From Crocinitomicaceae bacterium (lineage in GTDB: Bacteria; Bacteroidota; Bacteroidia; Flavobacteriales_D; Crocinitomicaceae), in the NCBI GenBank assembly GCA_023957475.1, contig JAMLHA010000004.1:124001-188000 (forward strand): a stretch of 64,000 nt of DNA, in the 5' to 3' direction. Position 1 is the stretch's first letter. Each line of letters starts with the position of its first letter. Shown here one piece after another: positions 9,101 through 17,621 of this stretch. A model generated the notes under the pieces. That model worked only from the letters and a program-made list of their open reading frames with translations. It was not told the DNA's origin and did no database searches. The translations under genes and the position numbers were made by a program.

Positions 9101-10544
9101 AAGGCATGCCACCAGTAAATGTCCAGTTCCATGTAGTTGGATTATACGTAGATTGATCAGTAAATAGAACCGATGCACCTGCATTAATAGTTGTGAAATT
9201 TGCCGTAAAATCTGCCACAGGTGGTAAACTTAAACTAGCAGCTACGCATGCCATTGCAGCATTCGCATCAATTCGTCCAGCACCTAATAAACCTGAATAA
9301 GATGGATTAAGGCTATTGATATTTTGAGCTGTTGAATACAAACAGTTAATTATATCTGCATTTGGTAATGTTGGGTTTAACGATTTCATTAAACCAACCA
9401 ACCCCGCAACCATTGGTGAAGCCATTGATGTACCAGATTTATAACCATAAGAATTATCTACTGTAGTACTTAAAATATTATCTCCAGGAGCAGAAATTTT
9501 AATCCAAGATCCGTAATTTGAAAAACTAGCCTTTTTATCTGAGCTATTTGTAGCAGCAACAGAAACTACACCTGAATAAGCGGCTGGGTAGAATTGTGTT
9601 TGAACATTGTCATTTCCAGACGCAGCAACTACAATTGCACCTTTACTGATGGCGTAGTTAATTACATTTTGACCTGTTGTTCCTCCTCCAGGTCCACCCC
9701 AGCTGGCATTGATAACATTAGCACCATTTGCAGCGGCATACGTTATCCCTTGATAACCATGAGAAACAACTGTAGGGGAGTCGGTAGCCTTTACACACAT
9801 TAATTTACAACTATATCCGATTGATGAAACGCCAATTCCGTTATTTGATGCTGCAGAAACAATACCTGCAACATGGGTGCCATGTCCGTATTGAGTACTT
9901 GGTGGGTTGGGATTGTTATCCCCACTACCAACATCATAACCATTTACATCATCTATATATCCATTGCCATCATCATCGATGCCATTTCCAGGGATTTCAC
10001 CAGGATTTACCCATAAGTTAGGAGCTAAATCTGGGTGATCTCTTTTCACAGCATCATCCACTATTGCTACTACAACAGTACTTCCTGTAGAGAAATAATT
10101 CCACGCTCCTTGCGCATTGATTTTAGTTAACCCCCATTGAGAACTATAATATGGATCATTTGTTGTCAGGAAATGCTTATAAAGAGGTACTTTTTCAGCA
10201 TATTCGACATTTTTCAAACTAGATAATTCTCTAATAAACTGATCAATATTTGAATAATCCGTAAACTCAACCATAAATGTTAGTTGAAGTTCTTTCGATT
10301 CTTTAGCAATATGAAATGGTTTTGACAAATTCGTTGCACCATATTTTTTTGCCACAGCATCTAATCCAGGGATTGTATTTAAAGGTAGTTTATCTGGATT
10401 TGAGTTTAACTCCAACGAAAAACGGGTTTCATTGGTCATTTTGAACCAAATTTTACCATCTTGATAGTTAGAACTAAACGTTTGTCCAAAGGACAAGACG
10501 GGCAGTATCAATAAGAAATACAGGGAAAATAGTGTTTTTTTCAT
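6132..10544 (-). CDS. Secreted subtilisin-like protease with Ig-like repeats and T9SS tail
   Basis: The 1470-residue protein starts with a signal peptide (MKKTLFSLYFLLILPVLSFG). A propeptide-like region (about 25-140) precedes an S8 peptidase domain with catalytic D163 (IVDDAV), H221 (YGHGTHVAG), oxyanion N311 (ASGND) and S373 (GTSMASPMVAG). An inserted DDDGNGYIDD acidic loop is a likely calcium site. Then come a PKD-like domain (about 440-525), a beta domain, another PKD-like domain, seven near-identical ~71-residue Ig-like repeats (ICSGQSTTLTASGA...YTWNNGLG...TTYQVTG), a further PKD-like unit and a T9SS type A tail ending GVYLIRLKGSSSDSLHKVVK. It should be an extracellular or cell-surface protease. 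All catalytic residues are present. A terminator follows at 6078-6120. Confidence 0.95.
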   Translation of the reverse strand: MKKTLFSLYFLLILPVLSFGQTFSSNYQDGKIWFKMTNETRFSLELNSNPDKLPLNTIPGLDAVAKKYGATNLSKPFHIAKESKELQLTFMVEFTDYSNIDQFIRELSSLKNVEYAEKVPLYKHFLTTNDPYYSSQWGLTKINAQGAWNYFSTGSTVVVAIVDDAVKRDHPDLAPNLWVNPGEIPGNGIDDDGNGYIDDVNGYDVGSGDNNPNPPSTQYGHGTHVAGIVSAASNNGIGVSSIGYSCKLMCVKATDSPTVVSHGYQGITYAAANGANVINASWGGPGGGTTGQNVINYAISKGAIVVAASGNDNVQTQFYPAAYSGVVSVAATNSSDKKASFSNYGSWIKISAPGDNILSTTVDNSYGYKSGTSMASPMVAGLVGLMKSLNPTLPNADIINCLYSTAQNINSLNPSYSGLLGAGRIDANAAMACVAASLSLPPVADFTANFTTINAGASVLFTDQSTYNPTTWNWTFTGGMPSSFNGKIPPAIVYSTPGTYTVTLTVTNGNGSDAETKTNYITVNPPSTCDQLNYPIPSGWTFANYTAGAGNGYVNGSNIYGDKEKAMYFDASATSNTMLNAVYVAFAKANSSNLNKIVPIKIYDGTTGTPGTILGTTNLTIGEIKNDVLNGSYTEVSFVNNVVTLPASKKFFVSVDVSNLTWSGDSLSILSNTNGQTTPSDIWEKQSDNVWYQYGTAGSFALNSSLIMHPFLTTTPTQAVLSASSLSVCEGESIDFNAAGSTYEDTLLWYFPGGTPQIVPSAPTATVAFNSPGTYEAILYVVGGGCSLFDSTFVTITVKPNPTVTIAGNASICKGSSTSLTASGANTYIWNNGLGIGSNKTVTPDTTTTYIVTGTAANGCENIAQYEVVVNPLPTISLGGDITICSGNSATLTPTGGTSYSWNQGLGTGNSKTVNPTSDTEYIVTGTDANGCQNKDTIMVFVNTSLNVSAGSNVTICSGQSTTLTASGASNYTWDQGLGNGASHSVSPTTTTTYQVTGTSGGCSSSAQVTVTVNTPPTVSAGSNVTICSGGNTTLTGTGASSYTWDNGLGAGASHTVNPTSTTTYQVTGTANGCNATAQVTVTVDPIPVVSAGSNVAICVGQSTTLTAIGASTYTWNNGLGSGASHSVSPTTTTMYQVTGYNGTCSATSQVTVTVNPLPIVSAGSDVTICAGQSTTIAGTGATTYTWNNGLGAGASHLVSPTTSTSYTVTGNDGNCSNTASVMVNVTPLPTVTVSPNVAICNGQNATISASGASSYSWDNGFNGAAQTVFPTATTTYVVTGTNGACSNTAQVVVTVNNIPTAVINMADSTVGCPTSVTFSSASSTGASTYAWTFPGGTPNTSTNANPTATFGTAGSVTVLLTTTNDCGSANSSFPITIDIYCAGLEDLTNDFIVTVNETQSEIHIFATNGLEENSVIQLYNELGQLVSSKQVDGYQQLVVVPIEDLASGVYLIRLKGSSSDSLHKVVKQK

Positions 10545-10676
10545 AACAATTTATTATTTAGTGAAGGGCTAATTTAATTTTTTTATTAATAAAATCAAAT
10601 TTTTTTTCATTTTATACTTTGTTATTTACACCAATCATTGGGTTTTATTTTTAATTTTGTTAAGCAATTTTTATAA

Positions 10677-11696
10677 ATGAAAAAGATACTTGTTACTGGA
10701 GGAGCAGGATACATCGGTTCTCACACCGTAGTTCAATTGATACAAAATGGATACAACCCTATTGTGGTGGATGATTTTAGAAACTCACAACCAGCTGTTA
10801 TTCAAAATCTTGAAAAAATTACCAACCAATCAATTCCATTTTACGCCATTGATATTTGTGATAAAACAGCATTAAACAATGTACTAAAAAATACCGAAAT
10901 TGAAGGAATTATTCATTTTGCAGCCTATAAAGCAGTAGGTGAATCTGTCGAAAAACCACTCATGTATTACCACAACAATGTTGAGGGCTTGATCAATGTG
11001 CTGGATTGGGCGTTGAACAACAATGTAAAACACTTCATTTTTTCTTCTTCATGTACAGTATATGGTGAACCACAAGGCATCAAAGAAGTATCTGAAGAAA
11101 CAGCTTCTGGTATTGCCAATTCGCCTTATGGGCAAACAAAAGTTATTGGTGAACAAATTTTAAACGACGTGAAGCACAGTGGCGTTGATTTAAACATTCT
11201 TGCTTTACGGTACTTTAATCCAATAGGTGCACATGCTTCTGGGTTAATTGGTGAACTCCCTGTTGGAAAGCCCAATAATTTATTGCCTTTCATCACTCAG
11301 ACAGCCGCAGGTTTACATAAAGAATTGACTGTTTTTGGCAACGATTACCCTACTTCTGACGGAACTTGTGTAAGAGATTACATTCATGTAGTTGATTTAG
11401 CAGAAGCACACGTTAAAGGAATCGATTTTCTAGCACAAAACCAACCTAAAAGTGTTGAATTCATCAATGTAGGTACAGGAAAAGGAACTTCTGTATTAGA
11501 AATGATACAAACATTTGAAGAAACAACTGGTAAAAAACTCAATTGGAAATTTGGTCCACGAAGAGAGGGTGATGTTGTGGAAATATACGCAAATGCAGAT
11601 AAATCAAGGGAAAAACTAGGGTGGATTGCCCAATATTCTATCAAAGATGCCATCAACGATGCATGGAATTGGGAAAAGAACATCCGAAATATCTAA
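10677..11696 (+). CDS. galE: UDP-glucose 4-epimerase
   Basis: The 339-residue protein is of standard length. It has the NAD-binding motif VTGGAGYIGSHT at residues 6-17, the SSSCTVYG block, and the catalytic Y-x3-K in SPYGQTK (near 150). The RYFNPIGAHASG and DYIHVVDLAEAH blocks are typical of GalE rather than of other short-chain epimerases. It interconverts UDP-glucose and UDP-galactose in the cytoplasm for polysaccharide synthesis. It is transcribed away from the subtilase gene. The -7 box TAATTTTG at 10652-10659 is in the right place for its promoter, but no clear -33 box was found. Confidence 0.96.
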   Translation: MKKILVTGGAGYIGSHTVVQLIQNGYNPIVVDDFRNSQPAVIQNLEKITNQSIPFYAIDICDKTALNNVLKNTEIEGIIHFAAYKAVGESVEKPLMYYHNNVEGLINVLDWALNNNVKHFIFSSSCTVYGEPQGIKEVSEETASGIANSPYGQTKVIGEQILNDVKHSGVDLNILALRYFNPIGAHASGLIGELPVGKPNNLLPFITQTAAGLHKELTVFGNDYPTSDGTCVRDYIHVVDLAEAHVKGIDFLAQNQPKSVEFINVGTGKGTSVLEMIQTFEETTGKKLNWKFGPRREGDVVEIYANADKSREKLGWIAQYSIKDAINDAWNWEKNIRNI

Positions 11697-11733
11697 AGAT
11701 TCACTATTTTTGTTGTCTTATCGAATAGATTTA

Positions 11734-12471
11734 ATGTTTAAACAAACATACATAGTACTTATTTTTTGTTGTTTTTCAGCCATTGCTATCAGTCAGGATA
11801 AAACTCCTGCTCAAAACAAAACTCGTTATCGTCCAGGCGTGATGTGGTTTTTTACCGGTTGGCAAAACGGGAAAGCACCAAAATACGACCGCTTAATGTT
11901 TGATATCACTTACAATGATTGGGTTGGTGAGCGCAAAACGTTTAACATGAAAGGCCCTTCTATGGGAATGAATGTTAGTTGGTTATTTGATATTCCGATT
12001 GTTAAAAATGGTATTGTTTCTTTTGCTATTGGTCCGAGTTATGGGTTGCAAAATCTTCACCATAATTTACCTGTTTATTATGACGGTGAAAACAAAATCA
12101 CTACTTATGGAACTAGTGAGGATGCTGGTAATTTTGGAAAAATTAAATTAATTAGCCACCAATTGTCTGTTCCAATTGAATTTCGATTCAGAACAGGTGG
12201 AATACAGCATTTTAAATTCCACATTGGTGGTAAAATAGGCTATCAACTAGCTTTATTCAACAAGGAGCGCTACACATACAATGATGAGGAAATAAAATTT
12301 AAAAACAAAGATTCAAAAGACATCAATCGCCTTATTTACTCCGTTCATGCACGAATGGGTATTCGCAATTTTGCACTCTATGCTTCTTATAATTTCAACC
12401 CATTTTACAGTGGAACAACTAGCACGAAATTGCATTTATTGCAACTAGGTTTAACCGTTTCTTTATTTTAA
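11734..12471 (+). CDS. Outer-membrane beta-barrel protein (PorT-like)
   Basis: The frame opens earlier, but the ATG at 11734 gives a proper signal peptide (MFKQTYIVLIFCCFSAIAISQ) and a 245-residue protein. An upstream start would overlap the end of galE. Alternating strands with aromatic girdles (GIVSFAIGPSYGLQNL, FKFHIGGKIGYQLALF, ALYASYNFNPFYSG) and a final strand ending in LGLTVSLF with terminal Phe fit an 8-10-strand outer-membrane barrel of the OMP_b-brl type. The TatD gene starts 3 bp after its stop, so they are probably one transcript. The ligand or function is unknown. PorT-like is only a fold-level comparison. Confidence 0.75.
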   Translation: MFKQTYIVLIFCCFSAIAISQDKTPAQNKTRYRPGVMWFFTGWQNGKAPKYDRLMFDITYNDWVGERKTFNMKGPSMGMNVSWLFDIPIVKNGIVSFAIGPSYGLQNLHHNLPVYYDGENKITTYGTSEDAGNFGKIKLISHQLSVPIEFRFRTGGIQHFKFHIGGKIGYQLALFNKERYTYNDEEIKFKNKDSKDINRLIYSVHARMGIRNFALYASYNFNPFYSGTTSTKLHLLQLGLTVSLF

Positions 12472-12473
12472 TT

Positions 12474-13250
12474 ATGCTCATCGATACGCATACCCATTTA
12501 TTTTCAGAAGAATTTAATACAGATCGAACAGAAGTTGTTGAACGTGCCATTAAAAGTGGCGTTGAAAAATTACTACTTCCCAATATTGACTCCTCCTCTT
12601 TGGATGCGATGTTTGAGTTGTGCAACCAATTTCCTGACAATTGCTACCCAATGGTGGGCTTACACCCTGGTTCGGTGGATGCAAATTTTGAACAGCAACT
12701 AAATAGTGTTAAAAAAGCATTGTTTGAGAACACAAGCAAATGTGTTGCTGTTGGTGAAATTGGTATGGATTTATATTGGGATAAATCGCATGTAGAGCAA
12801 CAACGAATTGTGTTTTCAGAACAAGTAAAATGGGCAAAAGAACTGCGATTACCAATTGTCATTCATGCCCGAGAAGCGTTTGACGAAATTTTTGCTATAC
12901 TTGATGAATTAAATGATGAGAATTTATCTGGTGTATTTCATTGTTTTACTGGAAATATCGAGCAAGCAAACAAAGCACTATCTTACGGCAATTTCAAATT
13001 GGGTATTGGTGGCGTTTTAACTTATAAAAAATCAGATTTACCAGAAGTTTTGACAGAAATTGACTTGAAACATCTTGTTTTAGAAACCGACTCACCTTAT
13101 TTGCCACCTGTTCCATTTAGAGGTAAAAGAAATGAGAGTTCGTACATTTTGCACGTTGCCGAAAAATTAACGAGTGTTTACAACGTTTCCATAAAAACCA
13201 TTGAGGAAATCACAACCGCCAATGCTAAAGAATTGTTTAATTTGCGCTGA
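12474..13250 (+). CDS. tatD: TatD family metal-dependent deoxyribonuclease
   Basis: The 258-residue protein has TatD metal-binding motifs: IDTHTHLF at residues 3-10 (HxH), VGEIGMDLYWD near 92-102 (Glu), PIVIHAREAF near 125 (His), VFHCFTGN near 150 (His) and LVLETDSPYLPP near 203-214 (Asp). These proteins are cytoplasmic 3'-5' nucleases involved in DNA or RNA turnover and repair. It follows the barrel gene by 2 bp. Its last 14 bp overlap the 3' end of the convergent glycosyltransferase gene. Confidence 0.93.
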   Translation: MLIDTHTHLFSEEFNTDRTEVVERAIKSGVEKLLLPNIDSSSLDAMFELCNQFPDNCYPMVGLHPGSVDANFEQQLNSVKKALFENTSKCVAVGEIGMDLYWDKSHVEQQRIVFSEQVKWAKELRLPIVIHAREAFDEIFAILDELNDENLSGVFHCFTGNIEQANKALSYGNFKLGIGGVLTYKKSDLPEVLTEIDLKHLVLETDSPYLPPVPFRGKRNESSYILHVAEKLTSVYNVSIKTIEEITTANAKELFNLR

Positions 13251-14268
13251 ATAACCGCTGATTGAGTTTTGAAAATTCTTTTACGCCTTTAAAATAATAA
13301 GCCCACAAAATACTGGCTTTGTACATTCCTACAGTATTGGATTTAGTAGTTAGGCTTTTGATTTCCGAACGTTTTTTCAACAATTTAGAAAGATTGCCAT
13401 ACATCGAAAAATGTGCTTTGATAACAGCTGTAACATTTTGAAATTCTCCTTTGAAAAAAAACCGCACACCAGCAATACCATCCAAGCACATTCGATAAAA
13501 CAACTTTGGAAACAACAAGCCTTCGTAGTTTTTAACTAGCATGTACAAATTGTTTCTAAAATTCAAATATGTTTTTCGAGGAGAAACATAGGATAAAGTA
13601 CCACCACCAACGTGATACACCACCGATTGAGGTTGAACGTAAAATGAATAACCTAATTTCTTAGCTCGCCAACACAAATCAATCTCTTCCATGTGTGCAA
13701 AAAACGATTCATCAAATCCACCCAATTGATGAAAAACCTCAGAACGTATGAATAAAGCTGCACCAGAAGTCCAAAAAATTTCTGTTGTGCCATCGTATTG
13801 ACCATTATCCGTTTCAACATTGTCAAAAAGACGACCTCGACAAAACGGGAAAAAGTTGTGATCCATATATCCGCCACAAGCACCAGCGTGTTCAAACTTA
13901 GATTTATCGTGATAACTCAATATTTTTGGTTGGCATCCGGCAATTGACTCGTTACTTTCCACTAGTTCAACCAGTGGATTCAACCAATTGGGCGCAACTT
14001 CAATATCGGAATTCAGCAACAAATAATACTTTGATTTTACCTGTTTTAGAGCATCGTTATATCCTTTGGCAAAACCACCGTTTTCTTGGTTGACAATAAT
14101 TTTAACAGAAGGATAGTTTTGTTTCAAGAAAGCAACTGAATCATCTGTTGAAGCATTATCAGCTACAACAATTTGAGCATCTCCAGAATTTGCTACAACC
14201 GAAGGCAAAAACTTTTCCAAGTAGTTTCGTCCATTCCAATTTAAGATAACAACACTAACGTCCTTCAC
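13237..14268 (-). CDS. Family 2 glycosyltransferase
   Basis: The 343-residue protein begins at a GTG 11 bp after the GWxTD stop. It has the GT-A features VVILNWNGRNYLEKFLPS (5-22), VVADNASTDDS (35-45), YYLLLNSDIEVAPNW near 84 (DxD position), and the acceptor-side block GGFDESFFAHMEEIDLCWRAKKLGY (about 185-210), typical of rhamnosyl-type GT2 enzymes. It likely adds a sugar to an envelope polysaccharide on the cytoplasmic side. C-terminal helices near 245-320 could touch the membrane. The donor sugar cannot be told. It shares the transcript with the GWxTD gene. Confidence 0.9.
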   Translation of the reverse strand: MKDVSVVILNWNGRNYLEKFLPSVVANSGDAQIVVADNASTDDSVAFLKQNYPSVKIIVNQENGGFAKGYNDALKQVKSKYYLLLNSDIEVAPNWLNPLVELVESNESIAGCQPKILSYHDKSKFEHAGACGGYMDHNFFPFCRGRLFDNVETDNGQYDGTTEIFWTSGAALFIRSEVFHQLGGFDESFFAHMEEIDLCWRAKKLGYSFYVQPQSVVYHVGGGTLSYVSPRKTYLNFRNNLYMLVKNYEGLLFPKLFYRMCLDGIAGVRFFFKGEFQNVTAVIKAHFSMYGNLSKLLKKRSEIKSLTTKSNTVGMYKASILWAYYFKGVKEFSKLNQRLFSAN

Positions 14269-14279
14269 AAATTGAAAAT

Positions 14280-15746
14280 TTATTCACCAAACAATTGCTT
14301 TGAATTGTTACCCCACGAATCTGGAATATACTCGTTTGGATTATCCACATTTCCGTGTTTGGTATCTCTACGATTCAATTCATATCGCCAATTTGGGTTG
14401 TTTAGTTCACCAATCATATCTGAGTGCAACAAACGGTAATTGTTGTTCACTAAATCTGGATTGTAGAAAATAAATTTTTTGTTACTATACTTACCAACTT
14501 TGTTGTATTCCCATATTTCATAAGGTAACTCAGATGCAGAAACTTCCCGTTCAATTGTTCTATTGGGCGCACCATATTGTAAATAAACACGACCTCTATC
14601 CGTTTCAAAGCCAGGTTGGAAATTGTTTTTAAAGTTATTTTCTACAAAACGAACCTGAGTTTTATACTTCATCCAAGCTTCAAATGTATTAACAGGGTCA
14701 ATTTGTTTCCAAATAGCTTGAATCAATTTACGTTGCATCTCTTTATCCGTGTTCTTTTTCCTTACTTCTCTAAGAATTGTTCTCGCTTGCCCTTGATTGG
14801 AAATTGGCACTAAACTTGCCAAATAATACCTAACACTATCATCCGTAATTGACTGTTGAAATGCAGGATCCAATACCATATCTGCAAAATTCACTTCTGT
14901 TTCTAAATCATTTGCTCGTTCAAACTCGTAATCTTGAGCCGATAACTTATTCGATTTTTTATCAAAAATTGTCATGCTTAATTTGTACTTTCCAGTTGGT
15001 AAATCAGCAATGTTTATGGATTTAAACACAGGAACAACTGGAGCTTGATCATATTTGTAAAACGATGTGTATTGAGGCACCATTGCCGAAGATTCTGTAT
15101 TGATCAACTGTTGTCGAATAGTAAAAACAGGATCTTCCAATAAGTTGGAATTATACACTTCAAAGTAAATTGGCAGATTGGTCAACTCTCTTGGATAAAA
15201 CGTTGCTATTCGAGGTAAAATATCATATCCTGATTTTGTGAAAACCGTTTGTGTATCCGATTTATTGGCAGATTCGGCAACAAGAATGTCAGAAATAGAC
15301 AAAGCGTCAGAAAAATCATCAATTCCAATTTGAAAATTGGTTTTTATGGAAGCATTTTTAGAATTTAAGTCCATCAATTCTACATTGCATTGGTAATTTC
15401 CGGGAGTCAACGCAAAACGCTTGATATCGTAAAAATCATCTACAATACCGTCAATCATCAAAGGTGTATTTAACCGATAAGCATCACTAGCTACTTCTTT
15501 ACCATCTTGAGTTACTTTAATAATAACGGCCAATTCACCCATCAAATCGTTTCCTTTTCGCAAATACGAAATGGTATAACCGACATATTGAAAATGTAAT
15601 TCTACATAATTTCCAATTTCTGGCGCATAAAATTGCTTCAACTGTAAATAAGCTGTTAACTGTTTGTTTTTTGTAGATTGAGCTACCGAAAAACCTGATG
15701 TAAGCGAAAAAACAAACAACATAAAAAGTAAGCCAATTTTCTTCAT
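14280..15746 (-). CDS. GWxTD domain-containing secreted protein
   Basis: The start is taken as the ATG at 15746 (488 residues: MKKIGLLFMLFVFSLTSGFSVAQ, a signal peptide) instead of a TTG two codons earlier. Two beta-rich regions follow. The C-terminal ~130 residues match the GWxTD family: a helical run AWMKYKTQVRFVENNFK, then PGFETDRGRVYLQYGAPNRT, PYEIWEYNK, KKFIFYNPD and the closing SDMIGELNNPNWRYEL block. The family is common in Bacteroidota, and some members lie in gliding/T9SS-related loci. The biochemical role is unknown. The GT2 gene follows directly. Confidence 0.85.
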   Translation of the reverse strand: MKKIGLLFMLFVFSLTSGFSVAQSTKNKQLTAYLQLKQFYAPEIGNYVELHFQYVGYTISYLRKGNDLMGELAVIIKVTQDGKEVASDAYRLNTPLMIDGIVDDFYDIKRFALTPGNYQCNVELMDLNSKNASIKTNFQIGIDDFSDALSISDILVAESANKSDTQTVFTKSGYDILPRIATFYPRELTNLPIYFEVYNSNLLEDPVFTIRQQLINTESSAMVPQYTSFYKYDQAPVVPVFKSINIADLPTGKYKLSMTIFDKKSNKLSAQDYEFERANDLETEVNFADMVLDPAFQQSITDDSVRYYLASLVPISNQGQARTILREVRKKNTDKEMQRKLIQAIWKQIDPVNTFEAWMKYKTQVRFVENNFKNNFQPGFETDRGRVYLQYGAPNRTIEREVSASELPYEIWEYNKVGKYSNKKFIFYNPDLVNNNYRLLHSDMIGELNNPNWRYELNRRDTKHGNVDNPNEYIPDSWGNNSKQLFGE

Positions 15747-15861
15747 GATCAAAGTATTTACATTAAATTACATAGTAAAGATACTAAAAAAGCACAAAAA
15801 TTGTGCCTCTTTTCGACCTTATTTAGTTAAAAACCCTTTTTTGAGTTTTATCGGTAGTAAA

Positions 15862-16179
15862 TTAAGCTTCTGTTGTTGGTGTGCCAAAATTCATTCGAGC
15901 AACCCCTTGATGTGGTTCAATTTCTTGAATGGTTCCAAATGCTTGTTCGTATTTTTGTACATTTTCCATCAAAGCACCTAAAAATCGTTTTGCATTTTGA
16001 GGCGTCATTATCACACGTGACTTAACTTTCCCTTTTGGAAGCCCTGGCATCAATTGGATAAAATCACAAACAAACTCACCCGGAGAATGTGTAATAATTG
16101 CAAGGTTTGAATAAATACCAGATGCTACATCGTCATTTAGTTCAATATTTAATTGGTTTTCATTGTTATTTTCTTCCAT
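15862..16179 (-). CDS. DUF3467 protein
   Basis: This is a short 105-residue cytoplasmic protein with the family core GIYSNLAIITHSPGEFVCDFI (22-42), LPGKVKSRVIMTPQNAKRF-type middle and a helical end LMENVQKYEQAFG. An acidic, Asn-rich N-terminus and a loose tail surround it. The family is conserved in Bacteroidota and has no proven function. The gene stands alone between the GWxTD gene and the decayed IS4-type element. Confidence 0.85.
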   Translation of the reverse strand: MEENNNENQLNIELNDDVASGIYSNLAIITHSPGEFVCDFIQLMPGLPKGKVKSRVIMTPQNAKRFLGALMENVQKYEQAFGTIQEIEPHQGVARMNFGTPTTEA

Positions 16180-16232
16180 GATTTTATGTCTTTAGTTTCA
16201 TACAAAGATAATTTTTTATGACTATTTCATTC

Positions 16233-17399
16233 AATACTTCGCTAAAAAGTTCACGCTGCCACTTTCCCAAAATCTAAGAACCGCTTATTCTTGCGTTTAT
16301 TTTTGGGAAGTTCGGGGTTTATGCCGAACATTGAAATAAATCGTTCCAACAGTAATTGGTTGTAATACTGTGTCTTAATATCATTCATAGAAAAAACGAT
16401 TTCTTCTTTCGGGTTTTCATTCTTTTTTGGAATCCAATGAATAATTTTAGCCAAATTAATAGTTGTAAGTGACATATTCCAATGAAAATCTAACTTTTTC
16501 CTACTTCTTGCCTCACAATGATTTAGACCTGCATATTGTTTTGCATCACGATATAGGAATTCAATTTGGAAACGAAGACGGTACATTTCCAAAATCTCAT
16601 TCCATTCTTGTTCCAAATCTGTCGAAAAATAAATTTTATGCGACCATTTGCCTTTGCTATTTTTAGTATAAACAATCACAAGGTTTATAATAGTCTTTAA
16701 AGATTTTGAATATGCTTTCATTGAATAGATTTTTTCATTTTCTTCTTGAGAAACCAATCTTGCATAATCCATATTGAGTATTCCAAAAGCGATTCTTTTC
16801 GCACCAAAAGTTTACGAACGTAGAATTCTATCAAAGTTTCTTCGTCTCGTAAATCAATAGTTTGAAATCCAAACAAATGAAAAGCCGTTTTTCTAGTCAA
16901 ATCCAAAACAGCCAAACCACAAAACTCCAATCCCCATTTTGCTCTTCCTGCGACTCCTGACCAAAAATAGACAACTCCTGGTGTTTTCTTTCCTGCTTTT
17001 GAAATGTAACTTGGATCAAAAGCCAAAGCGGTTCTTCCATTCAAATGTACTTTCAACATGGCTTTGTTAAACGACAAAAAATCAAAACTTCGCTCGAAAA
17101 AATATCGAAATCTTGATTCACATTTACCTGAGAAACGTTCTAACTGTAAAAAGTTAATTCTTCCTTTGATGCTCAAAAACAAAATAATAATTAAAGCAAA
17201 ACTTCTTGGCACTCTAAAATCCAATTTTTCCTCCATTTGCTCAAATGAAGAAAATATAGTACTTTTGACTATGGATAACTCCGATTTCTGTATATGGTTT
17301 TTCACACATAAATACACTGATTATCAGTGAGTTATCCAAATTTTTTAACACTTATTATGCTGAAAATCAGATGGTTATAAGTGTTTTTAGCGAAGTATT
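16233..17399 (-). mobile_element. Decayed IS4-type insertion sequence
   Basis: The segment is bounded by 16-bp inverted repeats, AATACTTCGCTAAAAA at 16233-16248 and its complement at 17384-17399. No clear target duplication is visible. The transposase is split between two frames and looks shortened (see the pseudogene entry), so the element should not move by itself. Confidence 0.75.
16251..17317 (-). pseudogene. IS4-type transposase, frameshifted and probably internally deleted
   Basis: Two minus-strand frames share one transposase. The first (16718-17317) carries the N-terminal part, with RTALAFDPSYISKAGKK holding the first catalytic Asp. The second (16251-16772) carries the C-terminal part with the IS4 signature Y-x2-R-x3-E-x6-K in YRLRFQIEFLYRDAK. 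Reading the second frame upstream of its Met gives RIAFGILNMDYARL, so the shift lies near 16770-16810. Joined, the parts give only about 355 residues, and I see no clear second catalytic Asp region. I infer an internal deletion as well as a frameshift. Confidence 0.8.
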
Positions 17400-17621
17400 A
17401 ATATCATAAACATCGATAAAATAGATGAAACACATAAAAAACATACCGTTATAAATAGTATTACAATACCTGTTTCTTCTACTAAAATGGATGAATTGAA
17501 GCAATTATTGTAACCTCCACTTCCAAAAAAACAGCCCTATTTTGTAAATAGCGTTTCATTAGTTATAACTATTCAAATAAAATCTCTAATTTAGCGTTCA
17601 ATTACTGAAACGCTTATTAAG
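17400..17621. other. Noncoding gap before rfbB
   Basis: The ~220 bp between the right IS end and rfbB has no convincing gene. It is AT-rich and must hold the rfbB promoter. TAATTTAG near 17587 is a poor match to the TAnnTTTG box. I see no terminator hairpin. Confidence 0.5.

Noticed and set aside
11626-11733. Earlier start for the barrel protein
   Set aside because: It would overlap galE and place 36 residues before a clear signal peptide; the ATG at 11734 is better.
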